A stretch of DNA of 64,000 bases from Roseiarcus sp963833955 (GTDB taxonomy: Bacteria > Pseudomonadota > Alphaproteobacteria > Rhizobiales > Beijerinckiaceae), in the NCBI GenBank assembly GCA_963833955.1, contig CAWHZY010000017.1:62001-126000 (forward strand), read 5' to 3'. The position numbers and the translations under genes were made by a program. This document shows positions 26,011 to 35,051 of this stretch, one piece after another. Under the pieces are notes generated by a model. That model searched no databases. It saw only the letters and a list, made by a program, of their open reading frames with translations, and was not told the origin of the DNA. Position 1 is the first letter of the stretch; each line of letters begins with the position of its first letter.

Positions 26011-26686
26011 GAATCATGTAACCGGCGCCGCGGACCGTGTTGAGCAGCGGCGCATCGAAATCGCGATCGATCTTGGCGCGCAGGCGCGACACGTGCACGT
26101 CGATCACATTGGTCTGCGGATCGAAGTGATAGTCCCACACATGCTCGAGCAGCATGGTGCGCGTCACCACCTTGCCAGCGTTCTGCATCAGATATTCGAG
26201 CAACCGGAATTCGCGCGGCTGCAAGACGATTTCCTCAGACCGGCGCGTGACTTTGTGCGACAGCCGATCAAGCATCAGGTCGGCGACCCTGAGCACCGTC
26301 TCCTCCGGCGCGCCCTTGGGGCCGCGGCGCGCCAGCGCCTCGACCCGGGCCAGAAGCTCGGAGAAGGCATAAGGCTTCGACAGATAGTCGTCGCCGCCGG
26401 CGCGCAAGCCCTTGACCCGGTCGTCGACCTGGCCGAGCGCCGAGAGTATCAGGACCGGCGTCTCGTTTTTCTGCTCGCGAAGCGCGCCAACCAGCGTGAG
26501 GCCGTCCATTTTCGGCAACATGCGATCGACGATGGCGACGTCATAAGCGCCTTCAAGCGCCAGATCGTATCCGGTGACGCCGTCATTCGCCTGGTCGGCG
26601 ATATGTCCGGCCTCCTTGAACGCCTTGGCCAGATACGCGGCCGCGTCGCGATCGTCTTCGATAATGAGGATGCGCATGTCGGACAT
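25994..26686 (-). CDS. OmpR-family response regulator
   Basis: Two-component DNA-binding regulator of 230 residues. The receiver domain has acidic pocket IIEDD, phosphoacceptor Asp54 in AIVDRMLP, and Lys104 in LSKPYAF. The winged-helix output domain has LQPREFRLLEYLMQNAGKVV, the VWDYHFDPQTNVIDVHVSRL recognition region and TVRGAGYMI. The start may be three codons further in at MRILIIED. First gene of the regulator-kinase-glnE operon; a strong hairpin separates it from the protease gene upstream. Confidence 0.93.
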   Translation of the reverse strand: MSDMRILIIEDDRDAAAYLAKAFKEAGHIADQANDGVTGYDLALEGAYDVAIVDRMLPKMDGLTLVGALREQKNETPVLILSALGQVDDRVKGLRAGGDDYLSKPYAFSELLARVEALARRGPKGAPEETVLRVADLMLDRLSHKVTRRSEEIVLQPREFRLLEYLMQNAGKVVTRTMLLEHVWDYHFDPQTNVIDVHVSRLRAKIDRDFDAPLLNTVRGAGYMIRDGAR

Positions 26687-26711
26687 ATAGCGAAACCCGG
26701 GCGCTAGGGCG

Positions 26712-26762
26712 AAAAAAGATGGCGGCAGGCCCGCGGGGGATTGGGACCTGCCGCCACTTTTG
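26712..26762 (-). terminator. Rho-independent terminator after the Do-like protease gene
   Basis: A ten-base stem, TGGCGGCAGG (26720-26729) with CCTGCCGCCA (26747-26756), is flanked by six A residues on the left, which become a T run after the hairpin for minus-strand transcripts. The right side has CTTTTG, so it could also work weakly on the plus strand. It ends the protease transcript before the response regulator gene. Confidence 0.8.
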
Positions 26763-26906
26763 TCGGAGTCGCGCGGGCGGGGATGTGTGCGACGCCGACT
26801 TGGACGGAAAGGCGCGCTATGCGCCGGGCCGGGGACGTGCCCTTGATCCTTTCCGCCAATTTCATCCCGGCGTCCTGCGGGGGAACCCGTCGGACGCCGG
26901 GTAAAC

Positions 26907-28425
26907 TTAGGACGCGCGCGTGGGCAGCGTCAGGTAGCGCTCTCCGTCGTTGGATTTGACACGCACCAGAACCGATTTCTTGCCGCCTGACTTGGCCGCG
27001 TCGATCGCGTCGACGACGTCGGCCGGCCGGTTGACCGACTTGCCAGCGACCTCGAGGATCACGTCGCCCTGCTTAAGGCCCTTGTCCGCGGCCGCCCCGT
27101 CCGGATCGACTTCCGCAACGACGACGCCGTCCTGTCCATGCGCCGGGCGCAAGGTCAGCCCGAGCTTGGCCAGCGCCGAAGCTCCGTTGCCATCGTCCGA
27201 GTTTCGCGATTCCGCAGCCGCCGTCTTGTCGGCGGGCATCGTTCCGAGGGTCACGTCGATGGTCATCGGCGACCCGTTCCGAATAAGCGCGAGCTTGACG
27301 GTCTTCTTCGGGCCAAGCGCCGCGATCCGGCGGGCGAGATCATGCGGATCGGCGACCGTTTCGCCGTCGACCGCGGTGATCACGTCGCCGCTCTTCACGC
27401 CCGCGGCGGCGGCTGGGGAATCCTTCTGCGCCGCAGCCACCAGCGCGCCAGTCTGATCCTTGAGGCCGAGGTCATCGGCCAGGTCCGCGGTCACATTCTG
27501 GATCTGAACGCCGATCCAGCCGCGCGTGACCGAGCCGTTGTCCTTGAGCTGCTGCACGACGTTCTTGACGACGTCGCTGGCGATGGCGAAGCCGATGCCG
27601 ACGCTGCCGCCCGACGGCGAGAAGATTGCCGTGTTGACGCCGACCACCTCGCCTTCGGCGTTGAAGGTCGGGCCGCCGGAATTGCCGTGATTGACCGGCG
27701 CGTCGATCTGCAGGAAGTCGTCATAAGGGCCCGAGCCGATGTCGCGTCCGCGAGCCGAGACGATGCCGGCGGTCACGGTTCCGCCGAGACCGAACGGGTT
27801 GCCGACCGCAATCACCCAATCGCCGACGCGCGGCGTGTGAGCGGCGAACGTCACATAGGGGAAGTTGCCGCCTTCGGCCTTCAGGAGCGCCAGATCCGTC
27901 TTGCTGTCGACGCCGATCACCTTGGCCGACATCGACTTGCCCTCGGCCGTCGTGACGGTCACCTCGGAGGCATGATCGACGACATGGTTATTGGTGACGA
28001 TATAGCCGTCGCCCGAAATGAAGAAGCCCGATCCTTGAGCCTGCGAGAAATGATGGTGCGGCGCGTGCTCGCCTTCGCCATTGTTGCCCTCCGGCATGCC
28101 GAAGTGACGGAAGAAATGGTAGAATGGGCTGTTCTTCGGGATGTCGGGCATTCCCGGGATCCCGTCAGAAATCCTCGTCATCGACCGGGTCGGCGTCGGT
28201 GAGCTTGACCTTGACCGACACCACTGCAGGCTTCACGCGGTCGACGACGTCAGCAAATGAGGCCGGGCCTGCGGGAGGTAGAGCGGCAGGCGCTTGCGCT
28301 GTCGTGGCGGCGGCGGAAACGGGCGCGACCGACGTTTCGGCCGCGATCCCGCCAAGGGCCGCCAGCGCGACAGCGCCCAGAAGCGCCGCGCGGAAGGAAT
28401 AGGAGGGTCGATCAAACGACATCAA
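26907..28425 (-). CDS. Do/DegP-like periplasmic serine endoprotease (one +1 frame break)
   Basis: Envelope protease and chaperone of the HtrA family, about 505 residues after correction. The N-terminus has a signal segment (ALLGAVALAALGGIAAE). The trypsin-like domain shows the triad in TNNHVVDHA (His), DSKTDLALLK (Asp) and NHGNSGGPTF (Ser). Two PDZ domains follow, with GWIGVQIQNVT and a C-terminal KQGDVILEVAGKSV. The frame breaks at about 28167: one T removed from the TTT run joins DPVDDED to SDGIPGMPDIPK. Upstream of the two-component operon, a common alphaproteobacterial neighbourhood. Confidence 0.9.
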
Positions 28426-28680
28426 AAGCTCCGAGCCATCTCGATCATTGCCGCGGAGACTGTCCCCGCCTCACGATCGAGAGAATGCGCCCAGGCGTCT
28501 AAACAGGCGATGGCGCGAACATGAAAGCTTGGTAATGTGGTTTACAGCCCGCTCGAGGCGCGGGCTTTCGGCCCCGCATCGAGGGATCCCGCAAACCTGG
28601 AACAGGCGCAAATCGGCCCGGCCGCTGATCGAGGGCCCGGACGAGCCGTTTCGTTAACGACTCTCGAGCGTCGAGGTTCT

Positions 28681-28875
28681 TTAAGCGTCGACGTTCTTGG
28701 ATTTCGGCTTGAGAACCTGGCGGCCCCGATACATGCCGCTCTTGAGGTCGATATGGTGCGGGCGGCGCAGTTCGCCCGAATCCTTATCTTCGACATAGGA
28801 GGGCGCCTCGAGCGCGTCGGCGGAGCGGCGCATGCCGCGTCGCGAGGGCGAAGTTTTGCGTCTGGGAACGGCCAC
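28681..28875 (-). CDS. rpmF: 50S ribosomal protein L32
   Basis: Ribosomal protein L32, 64 residues, with the typical N-terminus AVPRRKTSPSRRGMRRSADAL and the His segment RRPHHIDLKSGMYRGRQVL. The start is a GTG at 28875 with GGAG nine bases upstream. The upstream region is only about 93 bases long before the left end of an IS630 element, so the native promoter may be shortened or replaced. Confidence 0.95.
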   Translation of the reverse strand: MAVPRRKTSPSRRGMRRSADALEAPSYVEDKDSGELRRPHHIDLKSGMYRGRQVLKPKSKNVDA

Positions 28876-28968
28876 CGGGGAAACTCCAATGCAGAGGCGG
28901 ACCGCGAGGCCCGGAACGAGAAGGCGCGGCTCTTACACGCAATCGGGCCGGAATGCCAGTCGTTCCTA

Positions 28969-30227
28969 GTCGCGCGCTTCAACTAAGTTGCAACCTTTTA
29001 TTGATTCACTCGCGCTGGTCACCTTTATGGATGGAGGCGAGGATGGGGTCGCGAGAGGTTGCAGTAAAGCGATACGTGGTTCGTCTGAGCGCTGAGGAGC
29101 GCGAGCGCCTTGAGGGCCTGAGAAGGAAAGGCGAGATCCCGGCGACGCGGCTGACGAAGGTCCAGATCTTGCTGAAGGCGGACATTTCGGAAGCGGGGGA
29201 AGGTTGGAGCGACAGCGAGATCGTCAAGGCGTTGGATACGACCGCCTCGATGGTTTACCGGACTCGCAGGCAATTGGTCGAGGAAGGTCTGGACGCGGTG
29301 CTAAGCCGCAAGGCGCGAGAGACGCCGCCTGTGCCGCGGATCTTCGACGGGGAGAAGGAGGCGAAGCTGATCGCCTTGGCGTGCTCCGATCCTCCCGAGG
29401 GTTTCGCGCGCTGGAGCCTGCGGTTGTTGGAGGAGAAGGTCGTGGAGCTGCAGATCGTCGATCGCGCCAGCGACAGCACGATTGGCCGTGTTTTAAAAAA
29501 CATCCTCAAGCCCCATACGAGCATCCTCAAGCCCCATACGAGGAAGTGTTGGGTGATTCCGCCGCAGGCCAACGCCGCCTTCGTCGCGGGAATGGAGGAG
29601 GTGCTGGAGGCCTACCGGCGGCCGCACGATCCCAAGCGCCCGCTGGTCTGTCTCGACGAGACGTCGAAGCAGCTGATTTCCGAGACGCGCGCCCCGATCC
29701 CCATGAAGCCGGGGAGCCCCGCCCGTTATGACTACGAGTATGAACGCAACGGCGTCGCCAACCTCTTCATGATGTTCGCCCCTCTTGAAGGATGGCGACA
29801 CGTCAAGGTGACGGACCGGCACACGGCCATCGATTACGCCCAGGTTTTAAAAGGGATCTCGGACAGTCGCTTCGCCGACGCCGAGCAGATCACGCTCGTG
29901 CAGGACAATTTGAACATCCACGACAAGTCCTCGCTCTACAAGGCCTTCCCAGCGCCAGAGGCTCGACGCCTCGTCCAGCGATTTGAGTGGGTGTACACTC
30001 CCAAGCATGGGTCGTGGCTAGACCTGGCGGAGTCGGAACTCGCGGTCCTCTCCACTCAATGTCTGGATCGTCGCATCCCCGACAAAGCCGCCCTCGAACG
30101 CGAAGTCGCCGCCTGGGCCAATCACCGCAACCAGCATCACGCCAAGGCTGACTGGCGCTTCACAACCGAGACCGCTCGGATCAAGCTCAAGAGCTTATAT
30201 CCTGTCCTTTGAGATGAATTGGCCGAC
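28969..30227 (+). mobile_element. IS630-family insertion sequence
   Basis: About 1.26 kb carrying one transposase gene. The proposed ends are both bordered by TA (28967-28968 and 30228-30229), as expected from the TA target duplication of IS630/Tc1-mariner elements. The left end GTCGCGCGCTTCAACTAAG and the reverse complement of the right end GTCGGCCAATTCATCTCAA are imperfect inverted repeats (shared GTCG, then TTCA and CT positions). The boundaries are set by eye and could be off by a few bases. It separates rpmF from the hypothetical membrane protein gene. Confidence 0.65.
29043..30212 (+). CDS. IS630-family DDE transposase
   Basis: About 389 residues from ATG 29043 (GGAGGCGAGG upstream). 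The N-terminal helix-turn-helix region contains DSEIVKALDTTASMVYRTR. The catalytic DDE set is CLDETSKQ, LVQDNLNIHD and HGSWLDLAESE, so the enzyme looks intact. One oddity: a 21-base in-frame tandem duplication at about 29510-29551 encodes ILKPHTS followed by ILKPHTR, just before KCWVIPP. One copy is normal for the family. Whether the seven extra residues block transposition is unknown. Confidence 0.93.
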   Translation: MGSREVAVKRYVVRLSAEERERLEGLRRKGEIPATRLTKVQILLKADISEAGEGWSDSEIVKALDTTASMVYRTRRQLVEEGLDAVLSRKARETPPVPRIFDGEKEAKLIALACSDPPEGFARWSLRLLEEKVVELQIVDRASDSTIGRVLKNILKPHTSILKPHTRKCWVIPPQANAAFVAGMEEVLEAYRRPHDPKRPLVCLDETSKQLISETRAPIPMKPGSPARYDYEYERNGVANLFMMFAPLEGWRHVKVTDRHTAIDYAQVLKGISDSRFADAEQITLVQDNLNIHDKSSLYKAFPAPEARRLVQRFEWVYTPKHGSWLDLAESELAVLSTQCLDRRIPDKAALEREVAAWANHRNQHHAKADWRFTTETARIKLKSLYPVL

Positions 30228-30338
30228 TAGCTTCTTCCATGGATGCCCCCTTCATTCGTGGGATGTGCAACCATCGCCACCTTGGCGCATTGCGATGCCG
30301 TCAGGAGGGGCATCCACTCCATCAAACGAACCGTGGAG

Positions 30339-30962
30339 CTATTCCGTTGCGGACGTCGTCTTGGCCTTGGTCTCGGTGAGATAGCGCTTGAAGTCGCCCA
30401 TCGAGGCGAACTGGAACGTGCCTTCGCCCGTTTCGGCCTCGATCGAGCCGTCGGAGAAGATCTTGTAATTGGCCCCGGCCGACGAATAGCTGCCGATCAG
30501 GCTCGGCGGCCCCTGCGGCTCTTCCGGCGTCTCGAGGACCGTGTCGATCGTCTCGAGCGAAGGGAGATGCCCGCTGCGGTTGAAGTTGATCGGGCTCTCG
30601 TCCTCGGCCGCAAGCGCTTCGTCCACGGTTTCCGGCCGCCCCGCTTCAATCGCCGATAGCGCGGCGGAAACGTCCTCGGCCGCGGTCTCGGCTGGGGGCG
30701 CCGCCTCGACGGCTGCCGGAACGGCCAACGGCGCGGACGACTGCCGCAAGAGTTTCGTGAGCGCGCCGATCCGCCAGGTCAGAACCCCAATGGCGAACGT
30801 CACGACCGCGCCGCAAGCCGCGACCGCTCCCGACAGGGCGTACAAGACGCCGGTGCTGGTCGGCAAAAGGTCGATGCTCTGATACCCGCTCGCCGCGGCG
30901 GCGATCAGCAAAATGAGGCTCAAGATGAAGATCAGGATCGTCACGAGACCGCCAACGCCCAC
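30339..30962 (-). CDS. Hypothetical membrane protein
   Basis: A 207-residue protein with two N-terminal transmembrane helices (VTILIFILSLILLIAAAASG and YALSGAVAACGAVVTFAIGV), then an acidic Ala/Glu-rich linker and a compact C-terminal segment with YKIFSDGSIEAETGEGTFQF and MGDFKRYL. The C-terminal part looks like a small conserved domain following a membrane anchor. I know similar arrangements from Hyphomicrobiales but cannot name a family. Function unknown. Confidence 0.75.
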   Translation of the reverse strand: MGVGGLVTILIFILSLILLIAAAASGYQSIDLLPTSTGVLYALSGAVAACGAVVTFAIGVLTWRIGALTKLLRQSSAPLAVPAAVEAAPPAETAAEDVSAALSAIEAGRPETVDEALAAEDESPINFNRSGHLPSLETIDTVLETPEEPQGPPSLIGSYSSAGANYKIFSDGSIEAETGEGTFQFASMGDFKRYLTETKAKTTSATE

Positions 30963-31029
30963 ATTTTATCAAAACCTCAATCGGGTCAGCGACCTATCCT
31001 GGAAACAGGCATGTCGGCCAATTCGCGTT

Positions 31030-31759
31030 TCAATGAGGTGAATCGCGGGCGCCGAAAATCGCCGAACCGACGCGCACATACGTCGCGCCGAGCTGCACCG
31101 CAAGCGGCCAGTCGGCGCTCATGCCCATGGAACGTTCGGTCAGTCCGTTGCGTTCCGCGATGACGCTGAGCAGGGCAAAATGCGGCGAGACCATCTCGTT
31201 CGCCGGGGGGATGGCCATCAGGCCCTCGATCGTCAATCCATAGGTCTGGCGGCAGAGCGCGATAAAGGCGTCGGCATCCCCGGGAAGGACGCCCGCCTTC
31301 TGCGCTTCCCCTCCGGTATTGACTTCGACAAACAGGCGCGGGCGTTTGCCGGCCCGGTCGATTTCACGCGCAAGCGCGGCGGCGATTTTTTCCCGGTCGA
31401 CAGTTTGGATCACGTCGAACGCCTCGACCGCCTCGCGCGCCTTGTTGCTTTGCAGCGGGCCGATGAGATGAAGCTCGATCGTCTTGCCGAGCGTGGCGGC
31501 GCGCGCTCGCAAATCGCGCCATTTCGGAATAGCCTCCTGCACCCGGTTCTCGCCAAAGCGCGTCTGGCCGGCGCTCGCGATCGTGGGCCACACCTCGTCG
31601 GCGGAAAACGTCTTCGAGACGGCGACGAGTTTGATCAATTCCGGCGCCCGTTCGCAATCGCGCGCCCGCCGCGCAATCTGATTCCCGCAGCGCGATAAGG
31701 CGGGCCACCGCGTCTTGCTCGTCATGGTGCTGCGGCGCGCCGGCCAAACTCGTCTCCAT
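31030..31759 (-). CDS. PLP homeostasis protein, YggS/PLPBP family (one +1 frame break)
   Basis: Cytosolic pyridoxal phosphate-binding protein (COG0325) thought to buffer PLP. Conserved segments are LVAVSKTFSADEV with the PLP lysine, HLIGPLQSNKAREAV, EVNTGGEAQKAGV, MGMSADWPLAV and YVRVGSAIFGAR. A start at 31759 gives METSLAGAPQHHDEQDAVAR, and one extra base at about 31685 must be removed to read ALREQIARRARDCERAP, giving about 242 residues. Alternatively, ATG 31725 starts a continuous but atypical N-terminus. Confidence 0.85.
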
Positions 31760-31929
31760 CGCTATTCCGGGCCGCCTCTCGCGCGGCGATCGCTAGCGCC
31801 CATTGTGCGCCGAAAGGAAACGCGAACTCAATCGTCGGCCGTCGGATGGTCGCGGCCCGGCGAGCCTCTTGCCTTTTGCCTTGAGCCCGCGCATGAGGTC
31901 CGGCCTTCCCCTCTCCGACGACGGCTTCC

Positions 31930-33027
31930 ATGGGCTTCAAATGCGGCATCGTCGGCCTGCCGAATGTCGGCAAGTCGACGCTTTTCAACGCGCTGACGCA
32001 GACCGCCGCCGCGCAGGCGGCCAATTACCCGTTCTGCACCATTGAACCCAATGTCGGCGATGTCGCGGTGCCGGACCCTCGGCTGGCGACGCTGGCGAAA
32101 ATCGCCGTCTCCAAGGAGATCATCCCGACCCGGCTGTCCTTCGTCGACATTGCCGGCCTGGTGCGCGGCGCCTCGAAGGGCGAAGGGCTCGGCAATCAAT
32201 TTCTGGCCAATATTCGCGAATGCGACGCGATCGCCCATGTCGTCCGTTGTTTCGACGACGGCGACGTCACCCATGTGGAAGGCCGCGTCGACCCGTTGTC
32301 CGATATCGCCACGATTGAAACCGAGCTGATGCTGGCCGATCTCGAAAGCCTCGAGCGCCGCATCGCCCAAATGGAGAAGAAGGCCAAGGGCGGCGACAAG
32401 GAGGCGAAGGAACTGTTGGCGCTCGCCGAGCGTAGCCTCGGCGAACTGAAAGAGGGGCGCCCGGCGCGGGCCATTGGCGTCAGTCGCGACGAGCGGCGAC
32501 TTTTCCAGTCGCTGGGCCTCCTGTCGTCGAAGCCGGTCCTCTATGTCTGCAACGTCGAAGAAGGATCGGCCGACCGGGGCAACCCCTATTCCGATCTGGT
32601 CAGGGACCAGGCGGCCAAGGAAGGCGCCGTCGCGGCCGTCGTGTCAGCGAAAATCGAGAGCGAGATCGCCCTTTTGCCCCCGGCCGACCAAGAGGCTTAC
32701 CTCGAGGCGATCGGGTTGAGTGAGCCGGGTCTCAGCCGTGTTATCCGCGCAGGTTACGCGCTTTTGCACCTTGTCACCTTCTTCACCGTGGGGCCAAAGG
32801 AGGCCCGCGCGTGGACGATCGAACAGGGAACCAGGGCGCCGCAGGCGGCCGGCGTCATCCACACCGATTTCGAAAAGGGCTTTATCCGCGCCGAGACCAT
32901 TGCCTATGACGACTATGTCGGTAATGGCGGCGAGGCCGGTGCGCGCGAGGCCGGCAAGTTCCGGCTCGAAGGCAAGGACTATGTGGTCGCCGACGGCGAC
33001 GTTCTGCATTTCCGCTTCGCAAATTGA
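31930..33027 (+). CDS. ychF: Redox-regulated ATPase YchF
   Basis: Obg-related P-loop ATPase of 365 residues that associates with ribosomes. G1 GLPNVGKSTLFNALTQ, the DIAGLVRGASKGEGLGNQFL switch region, the specificity segment LYVCNVEEG and the C-terminal TGS domain ending ADGDVLHFRFAN are present. It is followed seven bases later by a MaoC-type gene on the same strand, which is a common alphaproteobacterial order. Confidence 0.97.
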   Translation: MGFKCGIVGLPNVGKSTLFNALTQTAAAQAANYPFCTIEPNVGDVAVPDPRLATLAKIAVSKEIIPTRLSFVDIAGLVRGASKGEGLGNQFLANIRECDAIAHVVRCFDDGDVTHVEGRVDPLSDIATIETELMLADLESLERRIAQMEKKAKGGDKEAKELLALAERSLGELKEGRPARAIGVSRDERRLFQSLGLLSSKPVLYVCNVEEGSADRGNPYSDLVRDQAAKEGAVAAVVSAKIESEIALLPPADQEAYLEAIGLSEPGLSRVIRAGYALLHLVTFFTVGPKEARAWTIEQGTRAPQAAGVIHTDFEKGFIRAETIAYDDYVGNGGEAGAREAGKFRLEGKDYVVADGDVLHFRFAN

Positions 33028-33033
33028 GGGCCG

Positions 33034-33495
33034 ATGCCGGACGCGCTCTATTTCGAAGACTTTCCGCTCGGCGAAGTGGTCGAGTATGGCAGCGTCGACG
33101 TTTCGGTTGACGAGATCACCGCATTCGCCCGCGAGTTCGATCCCCAGCCTTTCCATACCGACGAAGAGGCCGCGCGCGCGGCGACCGGCGGCCTCATCGC
33201 CTCGGGGTGGCATACGTCCGCGCTGCTGCTCAGAATGAATTGCGAGGCGTTCCTCATGCGCGCGGCCATCCTCGAGGAGGCCGGCGTCGAAGAGGTCCGG
33301 TGGCAGCAGCCGGTCAGGCCGGGCGATCGGCTGCACGTGCGCCGCCGGACGCTCGCTTGCCGCTCCCGCGAGGGCCGGACGAGCGCCGGCGAGGTCGAGT
33401 TTCTCTACGAAGTCGTCAATCAGAATGGCATGGCCGCCATGATGCAGCGCAGCGTGCTGCTGCTCAAGCAGCGCCCACAAGCGCTCAGGGACTAA
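33034..33495 (+). CDS. MaoC-like hot-dog-fold hydratase
   Basis: Hydratase-type protein of 153 residues. The hydratase-2 motif is intact: FAREFDPQPFHTDEEAAR followed by GGLIASGWHT, supplying the catalytic Asp and His. Such enzymes add water to (R)-specific enoyl-CoA thioesters. It lies between ychF and a second, degenerate MaoC gene, with nine bases between the two, so the products may form a heterodimer. Confidence 0.87.
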   Translation: MPDALYFEDFPLGEVVEYGSVDVSVDEITAFAREFDPQPFHTDEEAARAATGGLIASGWHTSALLLRMNCEAFLMRAAILEEAGVEEVRWQQPVRPGDRLHVRRRTLACRSREGRTSAGEVEFLYEVVNQNGMAAMMQRSVLLLKQRPQALRD

Positions 33496-33504
33496 CCGGG
33501 TCTC

Positions 33505-33966
33505 ATGTTCTACGAGGACATCCTCATCGGGCAGTCAGCGGACCTTGGCCAGACCGAGTTCTCTCGGGAAGCGATTCTCGCCTACGGAAAACGGTTCGAT
33601 CCGCGCATCGTCGCTCAGGCCGCCGACGGCCAAGCGCGGCTCGCCGCCGCGGGGATGCATGTCGCGGCCGCAGGGATGCGCCGACTGGTGGATACGCGCG
33701 GCGCCTTGCGCGCAGCCCTGGCCGAGCGCGGCGAGACGCTTCCTCAGCTTGGCGTGTCGCCAGGTTTCAAAGACATGCGCTGGCCGTACCCGGTCCATGA
33801 GGGGGATATCGTTTCGTATTCGGTGGAGGCGGTGTCGAAACGCGAGACCTCCAAGCCGCAATGGGGTCTCGTCACCAACATATTTCGCGGCGTCAACCAA
33901 CGCGAGGAGGTGGTTCTGGTCTTTTCGAGCGCTGTCCTTATCGCCCGGCGCCCGGAGGGCCCGTAA
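33505..33966 (+). CDS. MaoC-like protein lacking the catalytic motif
   Basis: Same length (153 residues) and fold pattern as the preceding MaoC protein, and starting MFYEDILIGQSADLG. However, the catalytic stretch reads FDPRIVAQAADGQARLAAAG, with no His at the hydratase position and no HxxxE/D pair. The C-terminal part, including WPYPVHEGDIVSYSVE and PQWGLVTNIFRGVNQREEVV, is typical of the fold. It is likely a structural or regulatory partner of the upstream protein; that pairing is inferred from adjacency. Confidence 0.8.
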   Translation: MFYEDILIGQSADLGQTEFSREAILAYGKRFDPRIVAQAADGQARLAAAGMHVAAAGMRRLVDTRGALRAALAERGETLPQLGVSPGFKDMRWPYPVHEGDIVSYSVEAVSKRETSKPQWGLVTNIFRGVNQREEVVLVFSSAVLIARRPEGP

Positions 33967-34118
33967 GCTCCCTTCCTGCCGAAGCCAGGATTTCTCTGGG
34001 CGACGGCCGGCGGACCCCGGCTGCAACTCATTTTTCGATGGCCCAGGACGCGCCAAGCGCGTGAAAGTCTGTTAAAAGCTCCGGGTCGTTTACCTTTTTG
34101 GTGCGAGGGGAAGCTGCA

Positions 34119-34985
34119 ATGGCGATCAATCTAGTTAGTCTCGTGTCCCAGTTCCTTACGCCGCAACTGATCGGCGGCCTGGCGCGGGCGCTCGGCATCA
34201 ACGAAGCAGTCGCGCAGAAACTTGCCGCTGCAGCAATCCCGGCAATCCTCGCTTCGCTCGCCACAGCGGCGGCTGCGCCAGGAGGCGCTCAGAAGGTCTC
34301 CGACGCCGTCTCGGGGTCGGATCCGGATATTCTGACGAAGCTCACCGGCGCGATCACCGGCGGCAACACCCGGTTCCTAAACGAAGGCGGCACGCTCCTG
34401 AGCGGCCTTCTCGGCGGCGGCGCGCTCTCGAGCCTAACAGGGGCGCTGAGCCAGTTTTCTGGCGCTCCGCAGCCCGCGACGCAGGCGCTGCTCGGCACGA
34501 TTACTCATGCGACCGTCGGCACCATCGGTCAGCAGGATCCTTCGAACTGGTCGGACCCATCGGCAATTCTTTCGATGCTCAATAGTCAGAAAAGCGCCAT
34601 CTCGGCCGCGCTTCCGCCCGAGCTTTCGAGAGCGCTAGGCGCTTCCGGGCTTCTGGCCGGGCTCGGCGCGGCGGCCGCCGGCGCGACCCAAACCGCAGCG
34701 TCGACGGTTTCGAGCGCGGCAAGCGCCGCAAGCTCGACGGCTAGTTCCGCCGCCAGGACCGCTCAAACCGCCGCATCGAGGATCCCGACGCCGCCCGCGC
34801 CGAAGTCGAGCGGTTTCCCTATGTGGGCGATCATTCTGATCGTCATTGTCGTGCTGCTGGCGATCTGGTGGTTCATGACTCAAAATCAAAAGCCGGCGGA
34901 GCCAGCGAAAACGGGCTTCCTGTCGGCCCCGGTCGAGTACGCCTTGGGCGCGGCACCCGCTCCAGCCTTCGCGCAGCTCGACTAA
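34119..34985 (+). CDS. DUF937 protein with C-terminal membrane anchor
   Basis: About 288 residues starting MAINLVSLVSQFLTPQLIGG (ATG 34119, GAGGGGAAG upstream). The N-terminal region has the helical repeats rich in small residues that define DUF937, including SDPDILTKLTGAI and GGTLLSGLLGGG. A low-complexity Ala/Ser/Thr linker (about 190-235) follows, then a transmembrane helix (MWAIILIVIVVLLAIWWFM) and a short tail. Function unknown. Confidence 0.75.
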   Translation: MAINLVSLVSQFLTPQLIGGLARALGINEAVAQKLAAAAIPAILASLATAAAAPGGAQKVSDAVSGSDPDILTKLTGAITGGNTRFLNEGGTLLSGLLGGGALSSLTGALSQFSGAPQPATQALLGTITHATVGTIGQQDPSNWSDPSAILSMLNSQKSAISAALPPELSRALGASGLLAGLGAAAAGATQTAASTVSSAASAASSTASSAARTAQTAASRIPTPPAPKSSGFPMWAIILIVIVVLLAIWWFMTQNQKPAEPAKTGFLSAPVEYALGAAPAPAFAQLD

Positions 34986-35051
34986 ACAGCCCGCGTCATG
35001 GGGCGGGGGGGCCGGCTGTGGCTCTGGATATGCGCGCCGCTTAGAGGAGCA

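Noticed and set aside
28546..28566. AGCCCGC/GCGGGCT hairpin between rpmF and the protease as terminator
   Set aside because: A seven-base stem exists but there is no T run on either side and it lies over 100 bases from the rpmF stop; too weak to list.
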